Positions 9,345 through 18,267 of a stretch of 64,000 bases of DNA are shown here, piece after piece (position 1 is the first letter of the stretch; every line of letters starts with the position of its first letter). A program made the position numbers and the translations under genes. Source of the stretch: Pseudonocardia sp. GTDB taxonomy: Bacteria; Actinomycetota; Actinomycetes; Mycobacteriales; Pseudonocardiaceae. The notes beneath the pieces are model-generated. The model saw only the letters and a list, made by a program, of their open reading frames with translations, was not told the origin of the DNA and did no database searches. The stretch lies in the NCBI RefSeq assembly GCF_029263155.1, contig NZ_JAJCYB010000131.1:121208-185207 (forward strand), given 5' to 3'.

Positions 9345-9845
9345 GTGAGCGGCGAGGGACGACCCGAGCTCGGCGCCCTGCCCGACGCCTCCGGGCTGCG
9401 GGTGGCGGTGGCGGCCACGACCTGGCACCCCGACATCGTGGAGGAGCTGCTGGCGCGGGCGCTGGCGGTGGCGGTGGAGTCGGGAGCGGCCCGGCCCACC
9501 GTGGTGCGGGTGCCCGGCACCGTGGAGCTGCCGGTGGTGTGCCAGGAGCTGGCCCGCACGCACGACGCCGTGGTGGCGCTGGGCGCGGTCGTGCGTGGGG
9601 GCACCCCGCACTTCGAGTACGTCTGCGACGCGGTGACGGCCGGCCTGACCCGGGTGGCGCTCGACGAGCGCACCCCGGTGGGCAACGGCGTGCTGACCTG
9701 TGACACCCACGACCAGGCCGTGAACCGGTCCGGACGCCCGGGCTCGGCGGAGGACAAGGGCGCCGAGGCCTGCCTCGCGGCGCTGCGCACCGCACTGGTG
9801 CTGCGCGACCTGAAGAGCACGGCCGACCACCGGGAGATGGCGTGA
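9345..9845 (+). CDS. ribH: 6,7-dimethyl-8-ribityllumazine synthase
   Basis: Lumazine synthase, 166 residues, condensing the two precursors from RibBA/RibD; it normally assembles into pentamers or a capsid. Diagnostic motifs are ALGAVVRGGTPHFEYVCDAV (with the catalytic His) and NGVLTCDTHDQAVNRSG. The start is the GTG at 9345 after a purine-rich GCGAGGGAG stretch. The following gene begins with a GTG overlapping this stop (GTGA). Confidence 0.95.
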   Translation: MSGEGRPELGALPDASGLRVAVAATTWHPDIVEELLARALAVAVESGAARPTVVRVPGTVELPVVCQELARTHDAVVALGAVVRGGTPHFEYVCDAVTAGLTRVALDERTPVGNGVLTCDTHDQAVNRSGRPGSAEDKGAEACLAALRTALVLRDLKSTADHREMA

Positions 9846-10318
9846 ACGCCGGGAAGCAGGCGGGGACCGGCCGGGCCGGTACCGGCGAGACCGTGGTGCT
9901 GCGCCCCCGCAAGCTGTTCGTGATCTCCTGGGTGGGCGCGGCGGCCATCGTGGGCATGTTCGTCGCCATCGCGCTGGTGCTGCGCAACACCGACACCGGC
10001 GTGATCTTCCGCACCGCCGACCAGGTCGCCCTGATCCTGATCGGCGTGTTCATCGCCGGCGGGATCCTGCTGGTCGCGCGCCCACGCGTGCGGGCGGACG
10101 CCGAGGGCGTCGAGGTGCGCAACATCCTCGTGACCCGGCGCCTGGGGTGGGACCAGGTGGAGCGGGTGGCCTTCCCGGACGGTGCCTCCTGGGCGCGGCT
10201 CGACCTCCCCGACTACGAGTACGTGCCGGTGATGGCCCTGCAGGCCGTGGACGGCCGGCGCGCCGTGGACGGCATCCGTCGGCTGCGCTCCCTGCACGCG
10301 GCCGCCCGCGCCGGCTGA
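9842..10318 (+). CDS. PH-domain membrane protein (DUF2581-like)
   Basis: 158-residue protein with two predicted membrane helices (about residues 25-47, VISWVGAAAIVGMFVAIALV, and 60-80, VALILIGVFIAGGILLVA). They are followed by a bacterial PH-like domain (VRADAEGVEVRNILVTRRLGWDQVERVAFPDG). The GTG start overlaps the ribH stop. A homologue occupies the same place after ribH in mycobacteria (Rv1417). The function is unknown; conserved linkage to riboflavin genes is the only clue. Confidence 0.8.
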   Translation: MNAGKQAGTGRAGTGETVVLRPRKLFVISWVGAAAIVGMFVAIALVLRNTDTGVIFRTADQVALILIGVFIAGGILLVARPRVRADAEGVEVRNILVTRRLGWDQVERVAFPDGASWARLDLPDYEYVPVMALQAVDGRRAVDGIRRLRSLHAAARAG

Positions 10319-10353
10319 CGGGCGTGGGCGCCGACGACGACCCGACGCCCACG

Positions 10354-10359
10354 TAGCAT
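10354..10359 (+). promoter_or_regulatory. -10 element, leaderless promoter of dihydroorotate dehydrogenase-like gene
   Basis: TAGCAT followed by 7 bases and then the GTG start at 10367. It matches the TAnnnT leaderless pattern seen repeatedly in this window, and there is no Shine-Dalgarno sequence. Confidence 0.6.
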
Positions 10360-10366
10360 CGGGCCC

Positions 10367-11383
10367 GTGCTGCGTGGGCGGGGGATCCGGGACCAGGGTG
10401 ACGTGCGGCTGGGCGACATCGTGCTGCGCAACCGGCTGGTGACCTCGTCGAGCCTGCTCGGCTACGGCGTGGCGAACGCCCCGCTCGTGCCGTACGGCAT
10501 GAGCCCGGTGTCGATGTTCGTGCCGCTGTCGGAGTTCGGCGCGGTGACCACCCGCACGCTCACCGTGGAGCGTCGCGAGGGCCACTTCAGCACCCGCGAC
10601 GACTACCGCCTCGGTGAGCTGCCCGGCCTGCTCCGGCGCTACGGGCGGGTGCTGCGCAGCACCGACGGCGGTTGGGTCAACGCGTTCGGCTGGTGCAACG
10701 TGGGCATCGAGGCCTACCTGCGCGACTACCACCCGCGCACCCGCGACCAGCGCACGATCATCTCGCTCGGCGGGTTCTCCGCGGCCGAGTTCGTGACGTT
10801 GGTGGACCGGGTGAACGACGCGGTGCCCGCGGGCGAGATCGCGGCCGTCGAGTTCAACGTGTCCTGCCACAACGTGAACTTCGACTTCTCGACGATCCTC
10901 CAGGACGTGCTCGACCAGGCGGTGCCCCGCAGCAACCACCCGGTGATCCTCAAGCTGTCGCCCGACTACGACTACCTGCGCAACGCACAGCAGGCGGCGC
11001 GGGCGGGCGTGTCGGCACTCACCGCGATCAACACCGTGAAGGCGCTGCGGCTGGACCCGCGCACCGGGGAGCCGTTGCTGACCAACCGCTACGGTGGGCT
11101 CTCCGGCCGGGCGATCAAGCCGATCGGGCTGCGGGTGGTGTCGGAGCTGCGCGAGGCCGGCGTGACGCTGCCGATCATCGCCACCGGCGGGATCCGCACC
11201 GCCGACGACTGCCGTGAGTACTTCTGGGCCGGTGCCGACGCGGTGAGCCTCGGCAGCGCCGTGTGGCTGGCCAGCTACCCCGGCTACGCGCTCGCGCCGC
11301 TGCGGGCACTGCACGTTCGGCGCGTGCTCCGTGCCGTTCGGCGCTACACACCGCAGTCCCCCGGTCGCGCTCCGTCGCGCTGA
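10367..11383 (+). CDS. dihydroorotate dehydrogenase-like flavoprotein
   Basis: 338-residue FMN-dependent TIM-barrel enzyme of the dihydroorotate dehydrogenase superfamily. Supporting motifs are VEFNVSCHNVNF (the N-x-S-C-x-N active-site loop), GGLSGRAIKPIGLRVV (FMN phosphate region) and IIATGGIRTADDC. The sequence resembles class 1 enzymes more than membrane class 2 PyrD, and the loop has CHN instead of the common CPN. It may serve pyrimidine synthesis or be a paralogue acting on a related substrate. It is monocistronic with its own leaderless promoter. Confidence 0.78.
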   Translation: MLRGRGIRDQGDVRLGDIVLRNRLVTSSSLLGYGVANAPLVPYGMSPVSMFVPLSEFGAVTTRTLTVERREGHFSTRDDYRLGELPGLLRRYGRVLRSTDGGWVNAFGWCNVGIEAYLRDYHPRTRDQRTIISLGGFSAAEFVTLVDRVNDAVPAGEIAAVEFNVSCHNVNFDFSTILQDVLDQAVPRSNHPVILKLSPDYDYLRNAQQAARAGVSALTAINTVKALRLDPRTGEPLLTNRYGGLSGRAIKPIGLRVVSELREAGVTLPIIATGGIRTADDCREYFWAGADAVSLGSAVWLASYPGYALAPLRALHVRRVLRAVRRYTPQSPGRAPSR

Positions 11384-11461
11384 GCAACGATCTCGGCCCG
11401 GGCGCCGCGCAGCCGATCGGAGCCCGAGGACGGACCTGCCGGGGCAGGACGGGGGAGTGCG

Positions 11462-12190
11462 ATGTGGGCGAGCGGCGCAACGACGGATGAGACCGGCAGC
11501 GGGTCGCGCCCGCGGGCGGCGGACCGCAGGCCCCGGGTCGTGCTGTTCGACGTGTTCGAGACGGTGCTGCGGGTGGAGGCACTCGGCGACCGGTTCCGGG
11601 ACGTCGGCAGGCCCGCGCACGAGTGGGAGCTGTTCTTCACCCGCACCCTGCGCGACGGCATGGCGCTGACCCTCGCCGGGCAGGCGCCCCCGTTCGGGGA
11701 GGTGGCCCGGGCCGCGCTGCGCACCACGGTGGGCCACACGCTGACCGACGAGGCCCTCGATCACGTGCTGAGCGGGTTCGCCCACCTGCCGCCGCACCGT
11801 GACGTGGAGCCGGCGCTGGTCACGCTCGCGCGGGCCCGGGTGCCGGCCTACGCGTTCACCCACGGCGACCCGCGAACCGCGTGCGACGCGCTCGACCGCG
11901 CCGGACTGCGGACCTACCTGCGCGGGGTGCACTCCGCGGAGGCGATCGCGTCGTTCAAGCCGCCCGCCCGGGTGTACGACTGGGTGTGCGCACAGGTGGA
12001 CACCCCGCCCGAGCGCGTGGCGCTGGTGGCGGCGCACTCCTGGGACGTGCACGGCGCGGTGCGCGCGGGGATGGTGGGCGGGCTCGCGACCCGGCTGGAG
12101 GGCGCGGTGCCGACGGTGGTGGACCGTCCGCACGTGTCGGCGGAGCGCGTGGACCTCGTGGTGGACGGGCTGCTGGCCCTGCCGGGGTAG
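11462..12190 (+). CDS. haloacid dehalogenase (type II)-like HAD hydrolase
   Basis: 242-residue HAD-superfamily protein. The nucleophile motif is VVLFDVFETVLRVE (first Asp present, the +2 position is not Asp), as in L-2-haloacid dehalogenases rather than phosphatases. The loop-3 pattern is SFKPPARVYDWVC, and AAHSWDVHGAVRAGM matches the type II dehalogenase signature. A strong GGGGGAG ribosome-binding site precedes the ATG. The substrate is unknown. It converges with the DUF2786 gene, 7 bases away. Confidence 0.78.
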   Translation: MWASGATTDETGSGSRPRAADRRPRVVLFDVFETVLRVEALGDRFRDVGRPAHEWELFFTRTLRDGMALTLAGQAPPFGEVARAALRTTVGHTLTDEALDHVLSGFAHLPPHRDVEPALVTLARARVPAYAFTHGDPRTACDALDRAGLRTYLRGVHSAEAIASFKPPARVYDWVCAQVDTPPERVALVAAHSWDVHGAVRAGMVGGLATRLEGAVPTVVDRPHVSAERVDLVVDGLLALPG

Positions 12191-12197
12191 GCGCATC

Positions 12198-12926
12198 TCA
12201 GGCCCCCAGAGCCCGGCTGCGGGACCGCCCCACGGCGGTGTGCCCGAGATCGGCACGTGCCCCCGCGCGGGCACCGGCCCCGAAACCGGATCCGGACAGC
12301 ACCGACCGGCGGGCCCGGCCCAGCGCCGGGAACGCGGCGGCGTAGGCGCGGTCGACCCGCTCGCGCCGGTCGGCGAGCACGAGCGCGACCGACGGCCCGC
12401 CCGTTCCCGGCGGCGCCGCGCGGGCCGCGTCGGCCGCGGCCTGCTCGGCGGCGGTGAGCCTGCGGTGCACCTCCACGGCGAACCCGTGCAACCACGACCG
12501 CCGGTAGGCCGCGACCGACTCCCCGGTCCGCGGCGGCCGCAGGCCGACGACCTGGGCGGTGGCCTGCAGCAACAGCGAGGTGTAGAGGACCTCGACCCGC
12601 TCGCGGTCGGACGCGTGCCCGAACACGGTGACCGTGCCGACCCGGCCGCCCCGGGCCTCGTGCAGCACGCAGCGGCAGCCGAGCGCGCTCGCGACCCAGC
12701 CCAGCAGCCGCGCCTTGGCCGCGCTGTAGGGGTCGTCCAGCGCCACCCGGACCGCACCGATCGGATCCCGTGCGGGGTCCGCGGCCCCCAGCAGGGCCTC
12801 GTCGACGCCGTGGCGGGCCATCAGGTCCACGGCCTTGGCCGTGTACGCCTCGGCTTCCTCGGTGGTGGCGGCCCCCTCGGCCTTGGCCAGCAGCTTGCGG
12901 ATCGTGTCGAGCTTGTCGGTGCCCAT
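12198..12926 (-). CDS. DUF2786-domain protein
   Basis: 242-residue protein. The N-terminal ~45 residues match DUF2786 (KLDTIRKLLAKAEGAATTEE, then AYTAKAVDLMARHGVDEALL). A middle region, YSAAKARLLGWVASALGC, is also typical. The C-terminus is alanine/glycine/arginine-rich and probably disordered. The start at 12926 is set by MGTDKLDTIRK and an upstream GGGAGA site. DUF2786 has no firmly assigned function. It is divergent from uvrC across a 213-base gap that holds promoter sequence and a CCCGGACCCGG tandem. Confidence 0.72.
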   Translation of the reverse strand: MGTDKLDTIRKLLAKAEGAATTEEAEAYTAKAVDLMARHGVDEALLGAADPARDPIGAVRVALDDPYSAAKARLLGWVASALGCRCVLHEARGGRVGTVTVFGHASDRERVEVLYTSLLLQATAQVVGLRPPRTGESVAAYRRSWLHGFAVEVHRRLTAAEQAAADAARAAPPGTGGPSVALVLADRRERVDRAYAAAFPALGRARRSVLSGSGFGAGARAGARADLGHTAVGRSRSRALGA

Positions 12927-13125
12927 CGAGGTCTCCCGTCGAACCGGTGTTCGGATCACGGCCATGGGTACCAGGGCGGTCCGACAGTGCCCACCGACCG
13001 GCCGCGTGATCGACGAACGGGAACCGGGGCCGCGCCGGAGCGCTGTTCGGCGTTCCCGGATGGCGATCACGGCCCGGACCCGGCCCGGACCCGGCCCGGG
13101 GCCCGTGCGTGTCGGGGTGCGGTCC

Positions 13126-13131
13126 TACTCT
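13126..13131 (+). promoter_or_regulatory. -10 element of the uvrC operon promoter
   Basis: TACTCT lies 9 bases upstream of the uvrC ATG (13141), with GGGGGAG between. The spacing means a very short or absent 5' leader. The upstream 13073-13100 region is a low-complexity CCCGGACCCGG repeat. Confidence 0.5.
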
Positions 13132-13140
13132 GGGGGAGCC

Positions 13141-15207
13141 ATGCCCGAACCCGCCGCGAACCCTGCCCGCCGGACCGCCGCGCGCGGCGCAGCGGTCCGC
13201 AGCGACCCCGCGTCCTACCGCCCCGCCCCGGGGTCCGTCCCCGAGGCGCCCGGCGTCTACCGCTTCTCCGACGTCCACGGCCGCGTGATCTACGTCGGCA
13301 AGGCCAAGAGCCTGCGCCAGCGGTTGAACTCCTACTTCGCCGACCTCACCGGGCTGCACCCGCGCACCCGCCAGATGGTCACCACCGCCGCCCACGTGGA
13401 GTGGACGGTCGTCGGCACCGAGGTCGAGGCACTGCAGCTCGAGTACAACTGGATCAAGGAGTTCGACCCGCGGTTCAACGTCCGCTACCGCGACGACAAG
13501 ACCTACCCGGTACTCGCCGTCACGGTCGGCGAGGAGTTCCCGCGGCTGCACGTCTACCGCGGACCGCGGCGCCGGGGCGTGCGCTACTTCGGGCCCTACG
13601 CCCACGCCTGGGCCATCCGCGAGACCCTCGACCTGCTGCTGCGGGTCTTCCCGGCCCGCACCTGCTCCGCGGGGGTGTTCCGCAGACACGGCCAGATCGG
13701 TCGGCCCTGCCTGCTCGGCTACATCGACAAGTGCTCGGCGCCGTGCGTCGGGCGGGTCGACGCCGACGAGCACCGCGCCATCGTCGAGGACTTCTGCGAC
13801 TTCCTCGCCGGCCGCACCGACCACCTCGTCCGGCAGCTGGAACGTCGGATGGCGGAGGCCGCCGAGGGGCTGGAGTTCGAGCGGGCGGCGCGACTGCGCG
13901 ACGACATCGGGGCGCTGCGCCGGGCGATGGAGAAGCAGGCCGTGGTGCTCGGCGACGGCACCGACGCCGACGTCGTGGCGTTCGCCCAGGACGAGCTGGA
14001 GGCCGCGGTGCAGGTGTTCCACGTCCGGGGCGGTCGGGTCCGCGGGCAGCGCGGCTGGGTGATCGACAAGGTGGAGCCGACCGACACCGCCGCGCTCGTG
14101 GAGCGGTTCCTGCTGCAGTTCTACGGGGAGCAGGCCGGGCTGGCCGAGTCCAGCGACAACGCCGAGGCACCCGTGCCGCGCGAGATCCTCGTGCCCGACC
14201 TGCCGCCGGACACCGACGCGCTGGCCGAGTGGCTCTCCGAACTGCGCGGTTCCCGGGTCGGCATCCGGGTGCCGCAGCGCGGCGACAAGCGCGCGCTGGC
14301 CGAGACCGTCGCCCGCAACGCCGCCGAGGCGTTCACCCAGCACAAGCTGCGCCGGGCGGGGGACCTCACGGCCCGGTCGGCCGCACTCCAGGAGATCCAG
14401 GACGCGCTCGGGCTGGACACCGCGCCGCTGCGCATCGAGTGCGTCGACGTGTCGCACGTGCAGGGCACCGACGTCGTGGCATCACTGGTGGTGTTCGAGG
14501 ACGGTCTGGCCCGCAAGTCCGAGTACCGCCGGTTCGAGATCCGTGACGGTGCGGCGGGCGGTGACGTCGCCTCCATCGCGGAGGTCGTGCGGCGCCGCTT
14601 CCGCCGGTACCTGTCCGAGACCGGTCAGGACGCGCGTCACAGCGACCCTGTCCGGGACGACGCCCCCGGTATCGCCCCCGCCCACCCGACCCCCGCACCC
14701 ACGGCCCGCCCCGGTATCGATCCGGAGACCGGGCGGCCGCGGAAGTTCGCCTACCCCCCCAACCTGCTCGTCGTCGACGGCGGCCGGCCGCAGGTCGAGG
14801 CGGCCGCGGAGGTGCTCGGCGAGCTGGGCGTCACCGACGTCGCGGTGTGTGGGCTCGCGAAGCGGCTGGAGGAGGTGTGGCTGCCCGCGGATCCCGATCC
14901 GGTGATCCTCTCCCGCACCTCCGAAGGCCTCTACCTGTTGCAGCGGGTGCGTGACGAGGCCCACCGGTTCGCCATCACCTACCACCGGCAGCGGCGGTCG
15001 GCGGGCATGACGAGCTCCGAACTGGACGGGGTGCCGGGGCTGGGCCCGGCCCGGCGCTCCGCGCTGCTCAAGCACTTCGGGTCGGTCCGCAGGCTCAGGG
15101 CGGCCGGGGTCGACGAGATCGCCGCGCTGCCCGGGTTCGGGCCACGCACCGCGCAGGCCGTGCTGGCCGCGCTCACCGGGGACCGCACGGCGGGGGAGCA
15201 GGTATGA
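13141..15207 (+). CDS. uvrC: excinuclease ABC subunit C
   Basis: Makes the dual incisions in nucleotide excision repair. Domains in order over 688 residues: GIY-YIG nuclease (GVYRFSDVHGRVIYVGKAKS, residues ~40-60), Cys-rich region with CLLGYIDKCSAPC, UVR motif (~residue 240), RNase H-like nuclease with IECVDVSHVQGTDVV, and C-terminal helix-hairpin-helix (VPGLGPARRSALLKHFGS). A proline-rich insertion of ~30 residues interrupts the RNase H-like domain near residue 500. It heads the conserved uvrC-rapZ-yvcK-whiA unit. Confidence 0.95.
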   Translation: MPEPAANPARRTAARGAAVRSDPASYRPAPGSVPEAPGVYRFSDVHGRVIYVGKAKSLRQRLNSYFADLTGLHPRTRQMVTTAAHVEWTVVGTEVEALQLEYNWIKEFDPRFNVRYRDDKTYPVLAVTVGEEFPRLHVYRGPRRRGVRYFGPYAHAWAIRETLDLLLRVFPARTCSAGVFRRHGQIGRPCLLGYIDKCSAPCVGRVDADEHRAIVEDFCDFLAGRTDHLVRQLERRMAEAAEGLEFERAARLRDDIGALRRAMEKQAVVLGDGTDADVVAFAQDELEAAVQVFHVRGGRVRGQRGWVIDKVEPTDTAALVERFLLQFYGEQAGLAESSDNAEAPVPREILVPDLPPDTDALAEWLSELRGSRVGIRVPQRGDKRALAETVARNAAEAFTQHKLRRAGDLTARSAALQEIQDALGLDTAPLRIECVDVSHVQGTDVVASLVVFEDGLARKSEYRRFEIRDGAAGGDVASIAEVVRRRFRRYLSETGQDARHSDPVRDDAPGIAPAHPTPAPTARPGIDPETGRPRKFAYPPNLLVVDGGRPQVEAAAEVLGELGVTDVAVCGLAKRLEEVWLPADPDPVILSRTSEGLYLLQRVRDEAHRFAITYHRQRRSAGMTSSELDGVPGLGPARRSALLKHFGSVRRLRAAGVDEIAALPGFGPRTAQAVLAALTGDRTAGEQV

Positions 15208-15240
15208 CGGGGGAGCGGGAATGACGGGGGAGCGGGAATG
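15204..15240 (+). repeat. 17-bp tandem repeat carrying successive ATG starts before rapZ
   Basis: A unit of 17 bp, ATGACGGGGGAGCGGGA, occurs twice in tandem (15204-15220, 15221-15237). The beginning of a third copy (ATGACGGGGGA) forms the rapZ start at 15238. Each unit carries an ATG and a purine-rich ribosome-binding stretch. Because 17 is not divisible by 3, the first two ATGs read six codons (MTGERE) and stop in ATGA overlaps with the next ATG. Confidence 0.85.
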
Positions 15241-16128
15241 ACGGGGGACGTCGCCGATGACGCGGCCGGGATCGAGGTCGCGCTGGTCAGCGGGCTGTCC
15301 GGCGCGGGGCGCAGCACCGCGGCGAAGGTGCTGGAGGACCTCGGGTGGTTCGTCGTCGACAACCTGCCGCCGGAGCTGATCGCCACCATGGTCGACCTCG
15401 GCGCGCGGGCGCGCGGTGAGATCACGCGTGTCGCCGTCGTGATGGACGTCCGCAGCCGCGCGTTCACCGCCGACCTCGGCGCCGTCATCAAGGACCTCGA
15501 CGCCCGCGGCTACCGGCCGCGGCTGCTGTTCCTGGAGGCGGGCGACGCCGTGCTCGTGCGGCGCTTCGAGCAGGTGCGGCGCAGCCACCCGTTGCAGGGC
15601 GACGGCCGCCTCGTCGACGGCATCACCGCCGAGCGCGAGCTGCTGCGCCCACTGCGCGAGACCGCGGACCTGGTCGTCGACACCTCCACCGTCACGGTGC
15701 CCACCCTGCGAGCCACCCTGGAACGCGCGTTCGGTGCCGAGGCCGAGCAGGCCACCCGGGTCACGCTGGTGTCCTTCGGCTACAAGTACGGGCTGCCGAT
15801 GGACTCCGACCTGGTCGTCGACGTGCGATTCCTGCCCAACCCGTTCTGGATCCCGGAGCTGCGCGAGTTCACCGGGCGCGACGAGACGGTGCGCGACTAC
15901 GTGCTGAGCCAGGAGGGTGCGCAGGAGTTCATCGACCGCTACCTCGAGCTGCTGCGCCTGGTCGGGGCCGGGTACCGGCGCGAGGGCAAGCGCTATCTCA
16001 CGGTGTCGGTGGGATGCACCGGCGGCAAGCACCGCAGCGTCGCCATCAGCGAGGAGATCGCGCGGCGCCTCGCGGGTGACCAGGGTGTCACCGTCAGCGT
16101 GGCGCACCGCGACCTGGGGCGCGAATGA
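15238..16128 (+). CDS. rapZ: RapZ/YvcJ-family nucleotide-binding protein
   Basis: 296-residue P-loop protein: Walker A-like GLSGAGRST at residues ~19-27, FVVDNLPPELI, and the C-terminal conserved block VGCTGGKHRSVAISEEIA. In enterobacteria RapZ controls amino-sugar synthesis through a small-RNA pathway; in actinobacteria the role is not established, but linkage to yvcK and whiA is conserved. The start is the third ATG of a tandem repeat, and the stop overlaps yvcK by ATGA, so translation is probably coupled from uvrC onward. Confidence 0.93.
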   Translation: MTGDVADDAAGIEVALVSGLSGAGRSTAAKVLEDLGWFVVDNLPPELIATMVDLGARARGEITRVAVVMDVRSRAFTADLGAVIKDLDARGYRPRLLFLEAGDAVLVRRFEQVRRSHPLQGDGRLVDGITAERELLRPLRETADLVVDTSTVTVPTLRATLERAFGAEAEQATRVTLVSFGYKYGLPMDSDLVVDVRFLPNPFWIPELREFTGRDETVRDYVLSQEGAQEFIDRYLELLRLVGAGYRREGKRYLTVSVGCTGGKHRSVAISEEIARRLAGDQGVTVSVAHRDLGRE

Positions 16129-17237
16129 CGGCACCGCACGCCTCGGTGCCGCACCCGGGACGCCCGCTGAGGGTCGTCGCGCTGGGCGGCGGGCACGGGT
16201 TGCACGCCACCCTGTCCGCGCTGCGCGAGCTGGCGGGGCGGGGGGTCGCCGACGCCCGCCTCACAGCCGTGGTCACGGTCGCCGACGACGGGGGCTCGTC
16301 GGGCCGCCTGCGCCGGGAGCTGGGCCTGCTGCCCCCCGGCGACCTGCGGATGGCGATGGCCGCGCTGGCCGCCGAGGACCCGGCGGGGCGCCGCTGGGCC
16401 ACCCTCGTACAGCACCGGTTCGGGGGCACCGGCGCCCTGGCCGGGCACGCCGTCGGCAACCTGCTGCTCGCCGGGCTGATGGACACCCTCGGCGACCCGG
16501 TCGCGGCCCTCGACGCCGTCGGTGACCTGCTCGGGGTGCGCGGGCGGGTACTGCCGATGTGCGCCGAGCCGCTCGACATCGAGGCCGAGGTCACCGGGCT
16601 GGGCCCGGGTGGTCCGCACCGGATCCGGGGCCAGGTCGCCGTCGCCTCCACCCCCGGGCGCGTCCGACGGGTGTGGCTGCATCCGGCCGAGCCCCGCGCC
16701 TGCCCCGAGGCGGTGGCCGCCGTGCACGACGCCGACCTGCTGGTGCTCGGCCCCGGGTCCTGGTTCACCAGCGTCCTGCCGCACCTGCTGGTCCCGGAGC
16801 TGCGCGACGCCGTGCTCACCTCCCGGGCGCGCCGCGTCGTGGTGCTGAACCTGGCCCCGGAGCCGGGGGAGACCGCCGGCTTCTCGCCCGAGCGGCACCT
16901 GGCCGTACTCTCCGAACACGCACGGGAACTGCGGGTGGACGCGATCGTCGCGGACGTCGCCGCGGTACCCGTGCCCGATCTGCTTCTCCGGGCGGCGGCA
17001 CCGATGCTGTCCCCCGGCGGCCGGGTCCACCTGGCCGCGGTCGCGGCCGACCCGGCGCGCCACGATCCGGTGGCGCTGGCCGACGCGCTCGGTGCGGTCG
17101 CCGGGCCGGGGGAGTCCCGGGACCCGTCGAGCGGCGGAGCCGGAGCGGCCGTGCCCGGCCCGCCCGCGGCTCCCGGTTCGACACCAGCGCCCGATTCGAC
17201 AGTCCAACCCGGTCGGAGGTCCGTGACATGGCGATGA
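16125..17237 (+). CDS. yvcK: YvcK/CofD-like gluconeogenesis factor
   Basis: 370-residue CofD/UPF0052-fold protein. Signatures are LGGGHGLHATLSALRE, VVTVADDGGSSGRLRREL and LGPGSWFTSVLPHLLV. The family binds UDP-sugars and influences carbon metabolism and cell-wall homeostasis. The last ~40 residues are a proline/alanine/glycine-rich tail that runs over the start of whiA (overlap 17228-17237). It overlaps rapZ by four bases. Confidence 0.92.
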   Translation: MTAPHASVPHPGRPLRVVALGGGHGLHATLSALRELAGRGVADARLTAVVTVADDGGSSGRLRRELGLLPPGDLRMAMAALAAEDPAGRRWATLVQHRFGGTGALAGHAVGNLLLAGLMDTLGDPVAALDAVGDLLGVRGRVLPMCAEPLDIEAEVTGLGPGGPHRIRGQVAVASTPGRVRRVWLHPAEPRACPEAVAAVHDADLLVLGPGSWFTSVLPHLLVPELRDAVLTSRARRVVVLNLAPEPGETAGFSPERHLAVLSEHARELRVDAIVADVAAVPVPDLLLRAAAPMLSPGGRVHLAAVAADPARHDPVALADALGAVAGPGESRDPSSGGAGAAVPGPPAAPGSTPAPDSTVQPGRRSVTWR

Positions 17238-18211
17238 CCGCAGCGGTCAAGGACGAGCTGAGCAGGCTCGTCATCACCAAGCCGTGCTGTCGCCGGGCCG
17301 AGGTCGCAGTGCTGCTGCGCTTCGCCGGTGGGCTGCACATCGTCGGCGGCCGGGTGGTGATCGAGGCCGAGGTCGACACCGGATCGGTGGCGCGCAGGCT
17401 GCGCCGCGACATCCACGAGCTCTACGGCCACACCTGCGAGGCCCACGTGATCTCGCCGGGCGGGCTGCGCCGCGGCGCGCGCTACGTGATGCGGGTGGTG
17501 CGCGACGGCGAGGGGCTCGCCCGGCAGACCGGGCTGCTCGACGCCCGCGGCCGCCCGGTCCGCGGGCTGCCCCCGCCCGTGGTCTCCGGCGGGGTGTGCG
17601 ACGCGGAGGCGGCGTGGCGGGGAGCGTTCCTCGCGCACGGCTCGCTCACCGAGCCGGGCCGCAGCTCGTCGCTCGAGGTCACCTGCCCCGGCCCGGAGGC
17701 CGCGCTGGCGCTGGTCGGCGCGGCGCGGCGGCTCGGCGTCACCGCCAAGGCGCGGGAGGTGCGCGGGGCCGACCGGGTGGTGGTCCGCGACGGCGACGCG
17801 ATCGGCGCGCTGCTCACCCGCATGGGCGCGCACGAGTGCGTGATGGCGTGGGAGGAGCGGCGCATGCGCCGCGAGGTGCGGGCCACGGCCAACCGGCTCG
17901 CCAACTTCGACGACGCCAACCTGCGCCGCTCGGCCCGGGCGGCGGTGGCCGCCGCGGCCCGGGTGGCGCGGGCGCTGGAGATCCTGGGCGACGACGTGCC
18001 CAAGCACCTGCTCGCCGCGGGCCGGCTGCGCGCCGAGCACACCCAGGCGTCGCTGGAGGAGCTGGGCCAGCTCGCGGACCCGCCGATGACCAAGGACGCG
18101 GTGGCCGGGCGGATCCGCAGGCTGCTGCACATGGCCGACAAGCGGGCCGCCGACCTCGGGATCCCCGACACGGAGTCGGCCGTCACCGCGGACATGCTCG
18201 ACGAGAGCTGA
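17228..18211 (+). CDS. whiA: sporulation/cell division regulator WhiA
   Basis: 327-residue WhiA: an N-terminal degenerate LAGLIDADG homing-endonuclease-like domain and a C-terminal helix-turn-helix (LEELGQLADPPMTKDAVAGR). The conserved start MTAAVKDELSRL and the motifs TCEAHVIS and NRLANFDDANLRRS support the call. WhiA controls division and sporulation genes with WhiB in Streptomyces. The start at 17228 (MAMTAAV) or 17234 is within the end of yvcK. In mycobacteria and related genomes this block continues toward gap; here two lipoprotein genes come in between. Confidence 0.95.
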   Translation: MAMTAAVKDELSRLVITKPCCRRAEVAVLLRFAGGLHIVGGRVVIEAEVDTGSVARRLRRDIHELYGHTCEAHVISPGGLRRGARYVMRVVRDGEGLARQTGLLDARGRPVRGLPPPVVSGGVCDAEAAWRGAFLAHGSLTEPGRSSSLEVTCPGPEAALALVGAARRLGVTAKAREVRGADRVVVRDGDAIGALLTRMGAHECVMAWEERRMRREVRATANRLANFDDANLRRSARAAVAAAARVARALEILGDDVPKHLLAAGRLRAEHTQASLEELGQLADPPMTKDAVAGRIRRLLHMADKRAADLGIPDTESAVTADMLDES

Positions 18212-18267
18212 GCCCACACCGGGGGTGACCACCCGATCGGCCTATTGTAAGCGCATGCTGCGCAATA

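Noticed and set aside
4841..12757. 2638-codon open frame on the minus strand
   Set aside because: It runs antisense across fmt, rsmB, rpe, the rib genes and beyond, is Arg/His/Gly/Ala-rich with no domain, and is the usual shadow frame of very GC-rich coding DNA.
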